64,000 nt of DNA from Actinocatenispora rupis. Lineage in GTDB: Bacteria; Actinomycetota; Actinomycetes; Mycobacteriales; Micromonosporaceae. Where the stretch lies: positions 186,001 through 250,000 of the forward strand of contig NZ_BOMB01000001.1 in NCBI RefSeq assembly GCF_016861975.1, read 5' to 3'. A model generated the notes under the pieces. It saw nothing but the letters and a program-made list of their open reading frames with translations, was not told where the DNA came from and did not search any database. Below, piece by piece: positions 35,559 to 46,302 of this stretch (positions are counted from its first letter, which is position 1; every line of letters starts with the position of its first letter). Both the position numbers and the translations under genes were made by a program.

Positions 35559-37354
35559 CCGCCCCGACCACCCCGGACGAGGGCACCTGGGCGACGCTGC
35601 GGCGCGGCGTGGCGCTGTCGCCGGAGCTGCGCGCGGGGCTGCCCGGCACGCTGGCCCTGGCGCTGGCGTCGACGCTGGGCAAGGTGGCCGTGCCGGTCGC
35701 CGTCCAGCAGGGCCTCGACCGCGGCGTACGCGCGGCCGGTGGTCCCGACCTCGGCGTGATCGGTCTGGTCGCGGCGCTGGCCGCGGTGCTGCTCGCGGTG
35801 ACCGTCGCCTCGGCGTACCTGATGAACTACCGGCTCTACCGGTCGACCGAGACCGCGCTCGCCGCGCTGCGCACCCGCACCTTCCGGCACGTGCACGACC
35901 TGTCGGTGCTGCACCAGCAGGAGGAGCGGCGCGGCGCGCTGGTCAGCCGGGTCACCTCGGACATCGACCAGATCTCCCGCTTCCTGCAGTACTCCGGGGT
36001 CGGCCTGGTGGTGAACGCCGGCCAGGTACTCGTCGCCACCGTCGTCATGCTGGTCTACAGCTGGCAGCTGACGATCCTGGTCTATCTGGTGTTCCTGCCG
36101 CTGGCGCTGCTGATGCCGCGGTTCCAGCGCTGGCAGCAGTCCGCGTACCGGCGGGTCCGCGCGTCCGTCGCGGTGCTGTACGGGGCGATCGCCGAGTCGG
36201 TCGTCGGCGCCCCCGTCATCCGGGCGTACGGGGCGGCCGAGCGGACCCGCACCCGGCTCAACCGTGCGGTCGACGAGTACCGGACGAGCCAGTACCGGGC
36301 GCAGAGCCGCAGCGTGGTGATCACCACGCTGGGCGAAGGCGCGTCCGGCCTGGCGAACGCGCTGGTCGTCGTCGCGGGCGTGCTGCTCGGTGCCGGGGTC
36401 GGCCGGGCGCTCGGCGTCGGCGGCGCCCTGAGCGTCGGCGAGCTGACCGCGTTCGTGTTCCTGGTCAGCCTGTTCGTACAGCCGATCCAGGTGTTCACGG
36501 AGACGCTGTCCGAGGCACAGAACGCGGTGGCCGGCTGGCGCCGGGTGCTCGACATCCTCGACACCCGGCCGGACGTCGCCGACCCGGGCGAGACCGGTCG
36601 TCCGCTGCCGTCCGGCCCCCTGTCGGTACGGTTCGCCGACGTGCGCTTCGCGTACCCGGACGGGCCGGACGTGCTGTCGGACGTGGACCTGACGCTGCCG
36701 GCGAAGTCGCGGGTGGCGGTGGTGGGGGAGACCGGCAGCGGCAAGACCACGTTCGCGAAGCTGCTGACCCGGCTGATGGACCCGACCGGCGGGCGGGTCG
36801 AGCTGTCCGACGTACCGCTGGGCGAGGTGTCGTTCGCCGATCTGCGCCGCCGCGTGGTGATGGTGCCGCAGGACGGGTTCCTGTTCGACTCGACGGTGGG
36901 CCGCAACGTGGCGTTCGTCCGGCCGGACCTGTCCGACGAGCGGATCGCCGAGGCGTTCGCGGAGCTGGGGCTGGCCGACTGGCTCGCCGCCCTGCTGTCC
37001 GGGCTGGACACCCCGGTCGGGGAGCGCGGCGAGCACCTGTCGGTCGGCGAACGGCAACTGGTCGCGCTGGTCCGCGCCGCCGTCGCCGACCCGGACCTGC
37101 TGATCCTGGACGAGGCGACCAGCGCCGTCGACCCCGCCACCGAGGTACGGCTGCAGCGCGCGCTGGACGCCGTCACCCGTGGCCGTACGACGGTGACGAT
37201 CGCGCACCGGCTGTCGACCGCGGAGACCGCGGACGAGGTGCTGGTGTTCGACAAGGGCCGGATCGTGCAGCGCGGACCGCACGCCACCCTCGTCGCCCAG
37301 CCCGGCTCGGTGTACGCGCGACTGCACGCGTCCTGGCTCGAACAGACCCGCTGA
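35555..37354 (+). CDS. ABC exporter half-transporter, catalytic NBD (heterodimer subunit 2)
   Basis: It has 599 residues: six-helix exporter domain, then an ATPase with Walker A GETGSGKT (391-398), Walker B with catalytic Glu520 (LDEATSAVD) and H-loop His551 (IAHRLST), all intact. Its signature reads LSVGE at 495-499 in place of LSGGQ. In the head-to-tail dimer that altered signature faces the degenerate Walker motifs of subunit 1, so one site is fully non-canonical and the other consensus. GTG 35555 overlaps the upstream stop (GTGA). Confidence 0.93.
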   Translation: MTAPTTPDEGTWATLRRGVALSPELRAGLPGTLALALASTLGKVAVPVAVQQGLDRGVRAAGGPDLGVIGLVAALAAVLLAVTVASAYLMNYRLYRSTETALAALRTRTFRHVHDLSVLHQQEERRGALVSRVTSDIDQISRFLQYSGVGLVVNAGQVLVATVVMLVYSWQLTILVYLVFLPLALLMPRFQRWQQSAYRRVRASVAVLYGAIAESVVGAPVIRAYGAAERTRTRLNRAVDEYRTSQYRAQSRSVVITTLGEGASGLANALVVVAGVLLGAGVGRALGVGGALSVGELTAFVFLVSLFVQPIQVFTETLSEAQNAVAGWRRVLDILDTRPDVADPGETGRPLPSGPLSVRFADVRFAYPDGPDVLSDVDLTLPAKSRVAVVGETGSGKTTFAKLLTRLMDPTGGRVELSDVPLGEVSFADLRRRVVMVPQDGFLFDSTVGRNVAFVRPDLSDERIAEAFAELGLADWLAALLSGLDTPVGERGEHLSVGERQLVALVRAAVADPDLLILDEATSAVDPATEVRLQRALDAVTRGRTTVTIAHRLSTAETADEVLVFDKGRIVQRGPHATLVAQPGSVYARLHASWLEQTR

Positions 37355-37592
37355 GCCCCGCGTACGGCACCGGGACCGCGGACGGGTGACGGGAACGCGC
37401 CTGACCGGGTGAAACGGGGTCGGCGGGCATGCACCTTGTGTGCCAGACTGCACGCTTCCGGTTGGCACGGTCCGCGAGGCACGGCCCGCCCGGGACGGCC
37501 CCGCCGATCGCCGTGATCCGGCACTGATCGGTGAGGTCACCGGCTCCGTACGGGTGCAGCATCGGCGGTGGCCGACCTGTGAGGAGGCACCG

Positions 37593-38033
37593 ATGATGCA
37601 CCCGATCCCCCGGTACCGGTTCGGTGCGCGCCGCTCGGCCCCGTTCCCGGTCCACCTGACGGCGTTCGTGATGTACCTGGCGGGGCTGGCGACGGCGCTC
37701 GCCGGGGCCGCGGTCTGGGCCGCGGGGCAGGGCACGACCGGTACCGCCGAGGGGCTGCCGCCGGAGCTGGTCGCCGCGGGTACCGCGGGCGCGGTGGTAC
37801 TGCTGGTCGACGCGGTGTGCTGGTGGCTGCTGGCCCGTTTCCTGCAGCAGGGCCGCCGCTGGGCCCGCGTCCTGGTACTCGCGCTGAGCGGGCTGGCGTT
37901 GCTGGCCCTCGCCGGCCGGGCGTACTGGTCGGGTCCGGGTCTGCCGACGCTCGCGCCGCTGGCGCTGCCGGTGGCGTTCCTGGTGCTGTTGAACACGACC
38001 CCGTCGCGTACCTTCTTCCGGCAGCACCGCTGA
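37593..38033 (+). CDS. four-helix membrane protein
   Basis: The family was not recognised. It has 146 residues. Four hydrophobic segments (about 20-42, 53-77, 82-104 and 110-130) are separated by short charged loops, with a WARVLVLALSGLALLALAGRAYW helix. GAGGAGG at 37581-37587 lies five bases before ATG 37593; a second ATG follows at once. The 238 bases before it hold no gene I can support. It converges with the TetR gene nine bases downstream. Confidence 0.7.
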   Translation: MMHPIPRYRFGARRSAPFPVHLTAFVMYLAGLATALAGAAVWAAGQGTTGTAEGLPPELVAAGTAGAVVLLVDAVCWWLLARFLQQGRRWARVLVLALSGLALLALAGRAYWSGPGLPTLAPLALPVAFLVLLNTTPSRTFFRQHR

Positions 38034-38042
38034 GGGGTCGCG

Positions 38043-38645
38043 TCAGTCGGCGGGACCGGGCGCGGGCAGCTCGCCGGTCAGGTACCGCTGGATGGTGGGG
38101 CCGACGGTGGCGACGATCCAGTCGACGGAGGCGCCGGCGAGCGGTTCGAGGCGCAGCACGTACCGGACGAGGACGACGCCGATGAGCTGGGACGCGGCGA
38201 GCGGCACCCGGACCGCCGCGTCGGGCAGCCCGTACTCCTCGACGGCGCGCCGCAGCACCTGGCTGATGAGGAACTCGCGGAACAGCCCGACCTCGGCGTC
38301 CCGGGCGAGCATCGTGCGCAGCGCGGCGAGTCCCTGCTGGCCGCCCGGCCCGTCCCAGATCCCGAGGAACGTGCGCAGCAGCCGTTCGCCGATGCCGTCC
38401 GGGTCGCCGGCGATCACCTGCGGCAGCACCTTCGCCGGCGTGAACGGCAGTTCCAGCGCGGCGGTGAACAGCTCGTCCTTCGTACCGAAGTAGTGGTGCA
38501 CGAGGGCGGGGTCGACGCCGGCCGCGGCCGCGATCCGCCGCACCGACGCCCCGGCGTACCCCTGGCGGGAGAAGGCGTCGCGGGCGGCGGTGAGGATCGC
38601 CTCGCGGGTGCCGGGGTTGCCCGGCCGCCGGCCTGTCCGTGTCAC
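38043..38645 (-). CDS. TetR family transcriptional regulator
   Basis: It has 200 residues. The N-terminal HTH (about 12-58) reads REAILTAARDAFSRQGYAGASVRRIAAAAGVDPALVHHYFGTKDELF, a textbook TetR sequence. The C-terminal helical domain probably binds a ligand. It is the third gene of an operon with the ABC-2 ATPase and permease, nine bases after the permease, and probably represses them. The HYFGTKDEL variant is common in actinomycete drug-efflux regulators. Confidence 0.93.
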   Translation of the reverse strand: MTRTGRRPGNPGTREAILTAARDAFSRQGYAGASVRRIAAAAGVDPALVHHYFGTKDELFTAALELPFTPAKVLPQVIAGDPDGIGERLLRTFLGIWDGPGGQQGLAALRTMLARDAEVGLFREFLISQVLRRAVEEYGLPDAAVRVPLAASQLIGVVLVRYVLRLEPLAGASVDWIVATVGPTIQRYLTGELPAPGPAD

Positions 38646-38654
38646 CGAGAACCC

Positions 38655-39383
38655 CTATCCGGTACGCCGGCGCAGCGTCGCCGCTCCCGCCAGCAGCGCC
38701 ACCACGGCCACCGCGAGAATGATGCCCGCGTCCTGCCACATCAGCGTCGTCGCCCGGGTGTGCGTGCCGACCTCCGTCAACGCCTCCACCGAGTACGACA
38801 TGGGCAGCACGTCGGAGATCGCGTGCAGCCAGCCGACCATCGCCGCCCGCGGGACGAACAGCCCGCACAGCAGGGCCTGCGGCAGGATCACCGCCGGCAT
38901 GAACTGCACCGCCTGGAACTCGTTGCGCGCGAACGCGCTGAAGAACAGCCCGAGCGCCATGCCGAGTACGGCGTTGCCGATGGCGAGCAGGACGACGAGC
39001 GCGGCACTGCCGGCCGTGTCCAGCCCGAGCGCCAGGTACGCCACCAGCGACACCAGCGCGGCCTGTACGGCGGCGGCGAGCGCGAACGCCAGCCCGTACC
39101 CGAGGAGGATGTCGAGCTTGCCGATGGGCGTGGTGAGCAGGCGCTCCAGGGTGCCGCTGGTGCGTTCGCGGAGCATCGCCACGCTGGTGATCAGGAACAT
39201 GATGATCAGCGGGAACACGCCCAGCATGACCAGCCCGACCCGGTCGAACGTGGCCGGCGACGAGTCGAACAGGTACCGCAGCAGCACCAGCAGCACGCAC
39301 GGTACGAGCACGATCATCGCGATGGTGCGGCGGTCGTGGGTGAGCTGGCGCAGCACCCGCGCCGCGGTCCGCAGGGTCCTCAC
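38655..39383 (-). CDS. ABC-2 type transporter permease
   Basis: It has 242 residues and six hydrophobic segments starting with IAMIVLVPCVLLVLLRYLF. The ABC-2 permease signature LRERTSGTLERLLTTPIGKLDILLGYGLA lies between TM2 and TM3. GTG 39383 overlaps the ATPase stop by four bases with GAGGAGG upstream. With the ATPase it forms an exporter of the DrrAB/Nod type. The substrate is unknown. Confidence 0.92.
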   Translation of the reverse strand: MRTLRTAARVLRQLTHDRRTIAMIVLVPCVLLVLLRYLFDSSPATFDRVGLVMLGVFPLIIMFLITSVAMLRERTSGTLERLLTTPIGKLDILLGYGLAFALAAAVQAALVSLVAYLALGLDTAGSAALVVLLAIGNAVLGMALGLFFSAFARNEFQAVQFMPAVILPQALLCGLFVPRAAMVGWLHAISDVLPMSYSVEALTEVGTHTRATTLMWQDAGIILAVAVVALLAGAATLRRRTG

Positions 39384-40141
39384 GACGCCACCTCCTCGCC
39401 GCGGCGGATCAGCCGCAGGAACGCCTCGTCCAGGTCGTCGGTACCGGCGGCGGCGCGGACCGCGGCCGGCGTGTCGTGCGCGAGGATCCGGCCCTCGCGG
39501 ACGAGCAGCAGGTGGTCGCAGCGGCCCGCCTCGTCCATCACGTGACTGGACACCAGCAGCGTGGTACCGGCCCGGGCGAGCGCGTGGAACCGTTGCCACA
39601 GCTCGTCGCGGAGTACCGGGTCCTGGCCGACGGTCGGCTCGTCGAGGACGAGCAGTTCGGGCCGGCCGATGAGGGCGCAGGCCAGCGACGCGCGCGCCCA
39701 CTGCCCGCCGGACAGGGTACGCACCAGCTGCCCGGCGTTCCCGTCCAGCCCGACGGTGGCGATCACCTCGTCGGGGTCGGCGGGCCGCCGGTACAGCGAG
39801 GCGAAGTAGCGCACGTTCTCCCGGACGGTGAGGTCCGGATAGACGCTGGGGGCCTGGGTCAGGTAGCCGACGCGGGACCGCAGGGCGCGGCTGCCGGCGG
39901 GGGCGCCCAGGACCCGGACGCTGCCGGACCGGATCCGCTGGACGCCGACGACGCAGCGCATCAGCGTGGTCTTCCCGCTGCCGCTGGGGCCGAGCAGGCC
40001 GGTGACGGCGCCGCGCGGGATGCGCGCGGTCAGCCCGTGCAGGATCCGGCGGCCGCCGCGCTCCACCACCAGGTCGGACAGTTCGATCGCGGGCTCGTCG
40101 ATCGCCGCCGTGGCGGCGCGGGGCTCCGTCGGGACGTTCAC
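39380..40141 (-). CDS. ABC-2 transporter ATP-binding protein
   Basis: It has 253 residues. Walker A GPSGSGKTT, a Q-loop in YLTQAPSVYPDLT, signature LSGGQWARASLA, Walker B LLVLDEPTVGQDP and switch His in VSSHVMDEA are all intact. GTG 40141 is preferred because GGAGG lies five bases upstream on the minus strand; GTG 40147 falls inside that site. The next two genes are its permease and a TetR repressor. Relatives such as DrrA export antibiotics. Confidence 0.94.
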   Translation of the reverse strand: MNVPTEPRAATAAIDEPAIELSDLVVERGGRRILHGLTARIPRGAVTGLLGPSGSGKTTLMRCVVGVQRIRSGSVRVLGAPAGSRALRSRVGYLTQAPSVYPDLTVRENVRYFASLYRRPADPDEVIATVGLDGNAGQLVRTLSGGQWARASLACALIGRPELLVLDEPTVGQDPVLRDELWQRFHALARAGTTLLVSSHVMDEAGRCDHLLLVREGRILAHDTPAAVRAAAGTDDLDEAFLRLIRRGEEVAS

Positions 40142-40222
40142 GGCCACCTCCGGCAGCTATTTCATCGTCCGTTGAATTCCTATTCTGCGCCGCTCGGTAC
40201 GCCGCGGGCAAGACCCTCCCCG

Positions 40223-40228
40223 TACTCT
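40223..40228 (+). promoter_or_regulatory. -10 box, leaderless start of the membrane gene at 40237
   Basis: TACTCT ends eight bases before ATG 40237, with no SD. This also argues against the in-frame TTG at 40228. Confidence 0.45.
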
Positions 40229-40236
40229 TGGCGGCC

Positions 40237-41100
40237 ATGCCGGGTACGTGGACATGGGTCGCGCTGGTGCTCGCGGTGCTCGCCGTCGCCGGATGGGTGA
40301 CGCTGCTCGTCACCGGCCGTACCGTCGGCGCGGCGCCGCGGCTGGTCGCCACGCTCGCGCTGCTCGTCGCGGGCGGCGCCGCCGGGTACGGCCTCGGACC
40401 CGGGCCGGAGTGGCTGCGCATCGTGCTCGGCGCTCTCGCCGGCTACCTGGTCGGGCACACCGCCGGCTGGCTCGCCGACGGGATCCGCCGCCGCGACCTG
40501 CGCGGCACCGCCCTCGCCCGTAACCCGCCCGCACCCGCCCGCGGGTACGAGCTGCGCACCGTACTGCTGCCCGGCGCGCCCGCGGCCGGCCTCGCCGCCG
40601 GACTGGGGGCCGCGGGCGGCGCGGTCGGCCTGCTCGTCCTGATCGCCCTCGTACTCCTGAAGCGCGAGTTCGTCGGCGCGCCGCTGGTCGCGCTGGTCCT
40701 CGCCGCGATCGTGGTCCTGGTGCCCGCGCTGACCCTGCGGGCCCGCGCCACCCGCGAGATCGTGCTGCGCGTCTCGGACGACGAGATCATGCTGCGGCAC
40801 CGTGGCCGGCACACCGGCTGGCGTACGGAAACGGTGCCGTTGAGCCGGATCCGCTCGGTCACGGTGTTCGCCGACCCGTACGGCCGGGCCCGGATGCTGC
40901 GGGTCGACGGCGGCCCCGACGGCCGGTTCGAACTGCGCTGCGCGCCCGGCCTGTCCCGCCGCGGCGCGGCCGAGACGCTCCGCCGGGCGAGCCGGGACCT
41001 GCTCGGTCGACCCGGGTGGCGACCGGCCAGCGGGGTCCGGCCGTACCGGGCGCGGTGGGGCACCCGCCGGTACCGTGGCGCGGCGCGGGACAATCGGTGA
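40237..41100 (+). CDS. five-helix membrane protein with C-terminal soluble domain
   Basis: The family was not recognised with certainty. It has 287 residues. Three N-terminal helices (6-80) are followed by a cytoplasmic loop and two more helices (about 108-160). A soluble C-terminal part (165-287) contains [23 protein letters not shown] and [20 protein letters not shown], a pattern like the PH-type beta domains of bacterial membrane proteins. Its stop overlaps a possible hisI GTG. It may be co-transcribed with hisI by position, but hisI appears to have its own -10 box. Confidence 0.7.
   Translation: MPGTWTWVALVLAVLAVAGWVTLLVTGRTVGAAPRLVATLALLVAGGAAGYGLGPGPEWLRIVLGALAGYLVGHTAGWLADGIRRRDLRGTALARNPPAPARGYELRTVLLPGAPAAGLAAGLGAAGGAVGLLVLIALVLLKREFVGAPLVALVLAAIVVLVPALTLRARATREIVLRVSDDEIMLRHRGRHTGWRTETVPLSRIRSVTVFADPYGRARMLRVDGGPDGRFELRCAPGLSRRGAAETLRRASRDLLGRPGWRPASGVRPYRARWGTRRYRGAARDNR
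41089..41094 (+). promoter_or_regulatory. -10 box, leaderless start of hisI-trpE
   Basis: GACAAT ends eight bases before GTG 41103, matching the arrangement before the DUF2567 gene. It lies inside the 3' end of the preceding gene. Confidence 0.4.
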
Positions 41101-41102
41101 CC

Positions 41103-41597
41103 GTGAGCAGTCTCGACCCTGGCATCGCCGCCCGGCTCAAGCGCGACCCGGACGGTCTGGTGGCCGCCATCGCCCAGCAGTACGACACCGGCGAGGTGCT
41201 GATGCTCGCCTGGATGGACGACGAGGCGCTGCGGCGCACCCTCGACACCGGGCGCGTCACGTACTGGTCGCGCAGCCGGCGCGAATACTGGACCAAGGGG
41301 GACACGTCGGGGCACGTGCAGTACCTCCGGTCGGTGGCGCTGGACTGCGACGGCGACGCGCTGCTGCTGCGGGTCGACCAGGTCGGCGCCGCGTGCCACA
41401 CCGGGACGCGTACCTGCTTCGACGGCCGCGAGCTGACCCCGCCGGCCGCTGGTTCGGATGGCTCGGCCCGCCCCGCGACCGCCGAGCCCGCATCCGCATC
41501 CCCGGAGGCCGCGACCCGCGATACCCCGACCCACGGGACCGTGTACGACCAGGCCGCCGCCGAGCGGACCGACCCCGCCGAAGGGAGCATCCGGTGA
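41103..41597 (+). CDS. hisI: phosphoribosyl-AMP cyclohydrolase with low-complexity C-tail
   Basis: It opens the PRAMP ring in histidine synthesis. The first 115 residues are a complete His[42 protein letters not shown], then the metal ligands in [13 protein letters not shown] and [10 protein letters not shown]. The last 50 residues are an Ala/Thr/Pro/Glu-rich tail not needed for the fold and not a HisE domain. GTG 41103 is chosen over 41097 because of the -10 box. The stop overlaps the trpE start (GTGA), coupling histidine and tryptophan genes. Confidence 0.95.
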   Translation: MSSLDPGIAARLKRDPDGLVAAIAQQYDTGEVLMLAWMDDEALRRTLDTGRVTYWSRSRREYWTKGDTSGHVQYLRSVALDCDGDALLLRVDQVGAACHTGTRTCFDGRELTPPAAGSDGSARPATAEPASASPEAATRDTPTHGTVYDQAAAERTDPAEGSIR

Positions 41598-43126
41598 CGA
41601 CCGGAGCCGTGAGCCCGGACGAGACCACGTTCGCCGAGCTGGCCGCCAAGCGCCGGGTGGTACCGGTGACGCGCCGGCTGCTGGCCGACTGCGAGACCCC
41701 GATCGGGGTGTACCGCAAGCTCGCCGGCGGCCCCGGCACGTTCCTGCTGGAGTCGGCGGAGGCGGCCGGGACCTGGTCGCGTTACTCGTTCGTCGGGGTA
41801 CGCAGCGCCGCCACCCTCACGGTCGTCGACGGCGCCGCACGCTGGCTGGGCGAGCCGCCGGCCGGCGTACCCGTGGACGGGGATCCGTTGGAGGTGCTCA
41901 CCGGTACGGTCGACGCGCTGTCCTCGCCGCCCGTCGCGGGCCTGCCGCCGCTGACCGGCGGTCTCGTCGGCTTCTTCGCGTACGACGTGGTCCGCCGGTT
42001 CGAGAAGCTGCCCGAGCTGGCCGCCGACGAGCTGGGCTTCCCCGACCTGGGCTTCCTGCTCGCCACCGACCTCGCCGTACTCGACCACGTGGACGGCTCG
42101 GTGCTGCTCATCGCCAACGCCGTCCTGCCGCCGGACGCGGGGCCGGCCGAGCTGTCCGCGGGGTACCACCAGGCGGTGGGGCGGTTGGACGCGATGACCA
42201 CGGCGCTGACCCGGCCCACCCCGCCGATGGTGTCGACGGTGGAGAAGGTCCCGCCGGTGCACTTGGCGGGGCGTACGCCGGCCGGTGGGTACCAGAAGGC
42301 GGTGGAGTCGGCGAAGGAGGCGATCAGGGCGGGGGAGTGCTTCCAGATCGTGCCGTCGCAACGGTTCGAGATGGACACCGCTGCCGACCCGCTCGACGTG
42401 TACCGGGTGCTGCGGGCCACGAACCCGTCGCCGTACATGTACCTGGTGCGGTTCGGGGGCGTCGACGGCGCGGGCGGGCACGAGGCCTTCGACATCGTCG
42501 GGTCCAGCCCGGAGGTGCACGTCAAGGTCACCGGGCGGCGGGCGCTGATGCACCCGATCGCCGGCACCCGCCCCCGCGGCGGTACGCCCGAGGAGGAGCG
42601 CCGCCTCGCCGAGGAACTGCTCACCGACCCGAAGGAACGCGCCGAGCACGTGATGCTCGTCGACCTGGCCCGCAACGACCTCGGCCGGGTGTGCGTGCCC
42701 GGCACGGTCGAGGTGCCCGAGTTCTTCACCGTCGAGCGGTACAGCCACGTCATGCACATCGTGTCCACCGTCGTCGGCGAGCTGGCCGAGGGGCGCACCG
42801 CGTTCGACGCCCTGCGCGCCACGTTCCCGGCGGGCACGCTGTCCGGCGCGCCGAAGGTCCGCGCGATGGAGATCATCGAGGAACTCGAACCGGTCCGGCG
42901 CGGCCTGTACGGCGGCACCGTCGGCTACCTCGACTTCGCCGGCGACCTGGACATGGCCATCGCCATCCGTACCGCGCTGATCCGCGACGGCCGGGCGTAC
43001 GTGCAGGCCGGCGGCGGCATCGTGGCCGACTCCGACCCCGACGCCGAGGACACCGAGACCCGCAACAAGTCCGCCGCGGTCCTCGCCGCCATCGCGTCCG
43101 CCGAGACCCTGCGGCAGGCCCGCTGA
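41594..43126 (+). CDS. trpE: anthranilate synthase component I
   Basis: It converts chorismate to anthranilate with ammonia from TrpG, which is not in this window. It has 510 residues. The N-terminal domain carries the feedback site near [19 protein letters not shown] (LLES motif). The chorismate-binding core includes [47 protein letters not shown] and [15 protein letters not shown] 41594 overlaps hisI by four bases. Its stop overlaps the next ATG (TGATG). Confidence 0.97.
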   Translation: MTTGAVSPDETTFAELAAKRRVVPVTRRLLADCETPIGVYRKLAGGPGTFLLESAEAAGTWSRYSFVGVRSAATLTVVDGAARWLGEPPAGVPVDGDPLEVLTGTVDALSSPPVAGLPPLTGGLVGFFAYDVVRRFEKLPELAADELGFPDLGFLLATDLAVLDHVDGSVLLIANAVLPPDAGPAELSAGYHQAVGRLDAMTTALTRPTPPMVSTVEKVPPVHLAGRTPAGGYQKAVESAKEAIRAGECFQIVPSQRFEMDTAADPLDVYRVLRATNPSPYMYLVRFGGVDGAGGHEAFDIVGSSPEVHVKVTGRRALMHPIAGTRPRGGTPEEERRLAEELLTDPKERAEHVMLVDLARNDLGRVCVPGTVEVPEFFTVERYSHVMHIVSTVVGELAEGRTAFDALRATFPAGTLSGAPKVRAMEIIEELEPVRRGLYGGTVGYLDFAGDLDMAIAIRTALIRDGRAYVQAGGGIVADSDPDAEDTETRNKSAAVLAAIASAETLRQAR

Positions 43127-44046
43127 TGCCCGACCCCGACACCGACCGCCCCGGTACCGATCCGACCGCCGTACCGGCCGACCCCGCCGCGCCCACAGTG
43201 GACGCTGCGCCGCCCGGGGACGCTGCGTCGACCGGGCCCGGTGCGTCGGGTGGAAACGTCGCGTCGCCCGGAGACGGTGCGTCGACCGGAGACGGCGCGC
43301 CGCCCGGGGACGATGCGTCGACCGACCCCGCTGCGTCGGGTGGAAACGGTGCGTCGAGTGGAAACGACGCGTCGACCGGAAAGGCCGGTACCGCAAGGGA
43401 AAGCGCGTCCGGTAGCGGCGACGCGGAAGGTGGCGGCGACGCGGAAGGTGGCGGCGACGCGGAGGGCAGCGGCGCCGCTGGTGGTACCGGGCAGGTGGGG
43501 TCGGCGCGGCGGTCCACCCGGGGCCAGCTCGTGCTCGCCGTACTGCTGTGCACGGCGGGCGCCGCCCTCGCGCTGTACGCGTCGTCGAAGAGCTGGGCGG
43601 TGGACGTGACGCCGCGCCCGGCACCGCTGGAACCGGTACGGACCGCGCGTACCGGGGCGGACTTCGTTCCGGTGGTGCCGGCGCTGGCGCTGATCTCGTT
43701 GGCGGGTGCCGGTGCGCTGGTCGCCACCCGGCGGATCGGCCGGCTGCTGGTGGGGATCCTGCTGGTACTGGCGGGTCTCGGGGTGGCCGCGGGCGCCGGG
43801 TACGGGCTGAACGCGGCGGCCGGCGATCCGGGTGCCACCGGGCCGGGTTGGGCGATCACCGCGCTGGTCGGCGGCCTGCTCGTGGCCGTGGTCGGCTACC
43901 TGGCCGTACGCCGCGGCAGGTCCTGGCCGACCATGGGCTCCCGGTACGAACGGCCGGCGGGACCGCCCCGTCGGGTGGACGCCGACGACGACCCGTCGAA
44001 GGTGTGGGACGCGCTGGACGCCGGTGACGACCCGACGAACCGCTGA
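43126..44046 (+). CDS. Trp biosynthesis-associated membrane protein (TIGR02234-type) with repeat-rich N-terminus
   Basis: It has 306 residues. The C-terminal 185 residues have four transmembrane helices starting QLVLAVLLCTAGAALALYASSKSW, the pattern of the TIGR02234 protein found between trpE and trpC in actinobacteria. The first 120 residues are a low-complexity extension. Nine hexapeptide units of type xGxxAS span residues 30-83, and GDAEGG is repeated three times at 98-115. The function is unknown; a role in Trp metabolism rests on synteny. ATG 43126 shares a base with the trpE stop. Confidence 0.85.
   Translation: MPDPDTDRPGTDPTAVPADPAAPTVDAAPPGDAASTGPGASGGNVASPGDGASTGDGAPPGDDASTDPAASGGNGASSGNDASTGKAGTARESASGSGDAEGGGDAEGGGDAEGSGAAGGTGQVGSARRSTRGQLVLAVLLCTAGAALALYASSKSWAVDVTPRPAPLEPVRTARTGADFVPVVPALALISLAGAGALVATRRIGRLLVGILLVLAGLGVAAGAGYGLNAAAGDPGATGPGWAITALVGGLLVAVVGYLAVRRGRSWPTMGSRYERPAGPPRRVDADDDPSKVWDALDAGDDPTNR
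43213..43374 (+). repeat. 18-bp period coding repeats, nine units (xGxxAS)
   Basis: The translated units are PGDAAS, TGPGAS, GGNVAS, PGDGAS, TGDGAP, PGDDAS, TDPAAS, GGNGAS and SGNDAS. The period is exactly 18 bases and each unit is slightly different at DNA level. The array lies in the N-terminal extension of the Trp-associated membrane protein. Confidence 0.85.
43417..43470 (+). repeat. 18-bp tandem repeat, three units (GDAEGG)
   Basis: Units at 43417, 43435 and 43453; the first two are identical over 18 bases and the third ends GDAEGS. It shares the 18-bp period with the nearby xGxxAS array but has a different sequence. Confidence 0.85.
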
Positions 44047-44212
44047 CCACCGGCTGTGACATCCACCCTGTGAACCTGCCGACACCCCGGTCGGGGCGGC
44101 ATCGACCGAGCCGCATAACATCGGCCCAGGACCCGCCGGGCTGGCCCGCCGGCCCCGTGGGTCGCTGAGTACGGCCGGCGGTGCCGGACAGAGCCGACGA
44201 GGGGAGTCCGCG

Positions 44213-45070
44213 GTGGACGCAGACGCGAGACAGCGGCCGGTTTCCCCGGGGGCGCCCGCCGGCAACGTGCTGGACGAGATCCTCGCCGGAGTCCGCGAGG
44301 ACGTGCACCGGCGCGAGCAGCAGGTGCCGCTGGACGAGATCAAGGCACTGGCCGCCGCCGCGCCGCCGCCGCTGGACGCGTTCGCGTCGCTGCGCGCGCC
44401 GGGGGTGGGCGTGATCGCGGAGGTGAAGCGGTCGTCCCCGTCGAAGGGGCAGCTCGCCGAGATCCCCGACCCGGCCGACCTGGCCAGTGAGTACGCGATC
44501 GGTGGGGCGCGTTGTGTCAGCGTGCTGACCGAGCGGCGGTTCTTCGGCGGCAGCATCGACGACCTGGTCGCGGTGCGGGCCGCGGTGCAGGTTCCGGTGC
44601 TGCGTAAGGACTTCGTGGTCTCCAGCTACCAGGTGCACGAGGCGCGGGCGCACGGCGCCGACCTGATCCTGCTGATCGTTGCCGCCCTGGAGCAGAACGC
44701 GCTGGTCGGCCTGCTGGAGCGGGCCGAGTCGCTGGGCATGACCGCGCTGGTCGAGGTGCACGACGAGACCGAGGCGGACCGGGCGCTGGAGGCCGGCGCG
44801 AAGGTGATCGGTGTCAACGCCCGCGACCTGCGCACGCTGGAGGTCGACCCGTCGGTGTTCGAGCGGATCGCGCCGGGTTTGCCGTCGGGCGTGGTGAAGG
44901 TGGCCGAGTCCGGCGTGCGCGGCACCCACGACCTCATCCGGTACGCGTCGGCCGGCGCGGACGCCGTCCTGGTCGGCGAGGGTCTGGTCACGAAGAAGAG
45001 CCCGCGGGAGGCGGTGGCCGAGCTGGTCACCGCCGGTTCGCACCCCGCGACACCGCGTCCCGCCCGGTAA
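44213..45070 (+). CDS. trpC: indole-3-glycerol phosphate synthase
   Basis: This TIM-barrel enzyme makes indole-3-glycerol phosphate from CdRP. It has 285 residues. Conserved residues lie in [72 protein letters not shown] and AESGVRG. It is monofunctional: no TrpF domain is fused. GTG 44213 has GAGGGGAG upstream. The 166 bases before it hold no Trp-codon leader peptide. trpB follows after eight bases. Confidence 0.96.
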   Translation: MDADARQRPVSPGAPAGNVLDEILAGVREDVHRREQQVPLDEIKALAAAAPPPLDAFASLRAPGVGVIAEVKRSSPSKGQLAEIPDPADLASEYAIGGARCVSVLTERRFFGGSIDDLVAVRAAVQVPVLRKDFVVSSYQVHEARAHGADLILLIVAALEQNALVGLLERAESLGMTALVEVHDETEADRALEAGAKVIGVNARDLRTLEVDPSVFERIAPGLPSGVVKVAESGVRGTHDLIRYASAGADAVLVGEGLVTKKSPREAVAELVTAGSHPATPRPAR

Positions 45071-45078
45071 GGAGCACG

Positions 45079-46298
<1,220 letters not shown>

Positions 46299-46302
<4 letters not shown>

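Noticed and set aside
43213-43470. CRISPR-like array
   Set aside because: The 18-bp units are contiguous, in frame and inside a gene, with no spacers.
44047-44212. trp attenuator before trpC
   Set aside because: No short frame with clustered Trp codons and no alternative terminator/antiterminator stems could be seen, only a short CCCCG/CGGGG hairpin.
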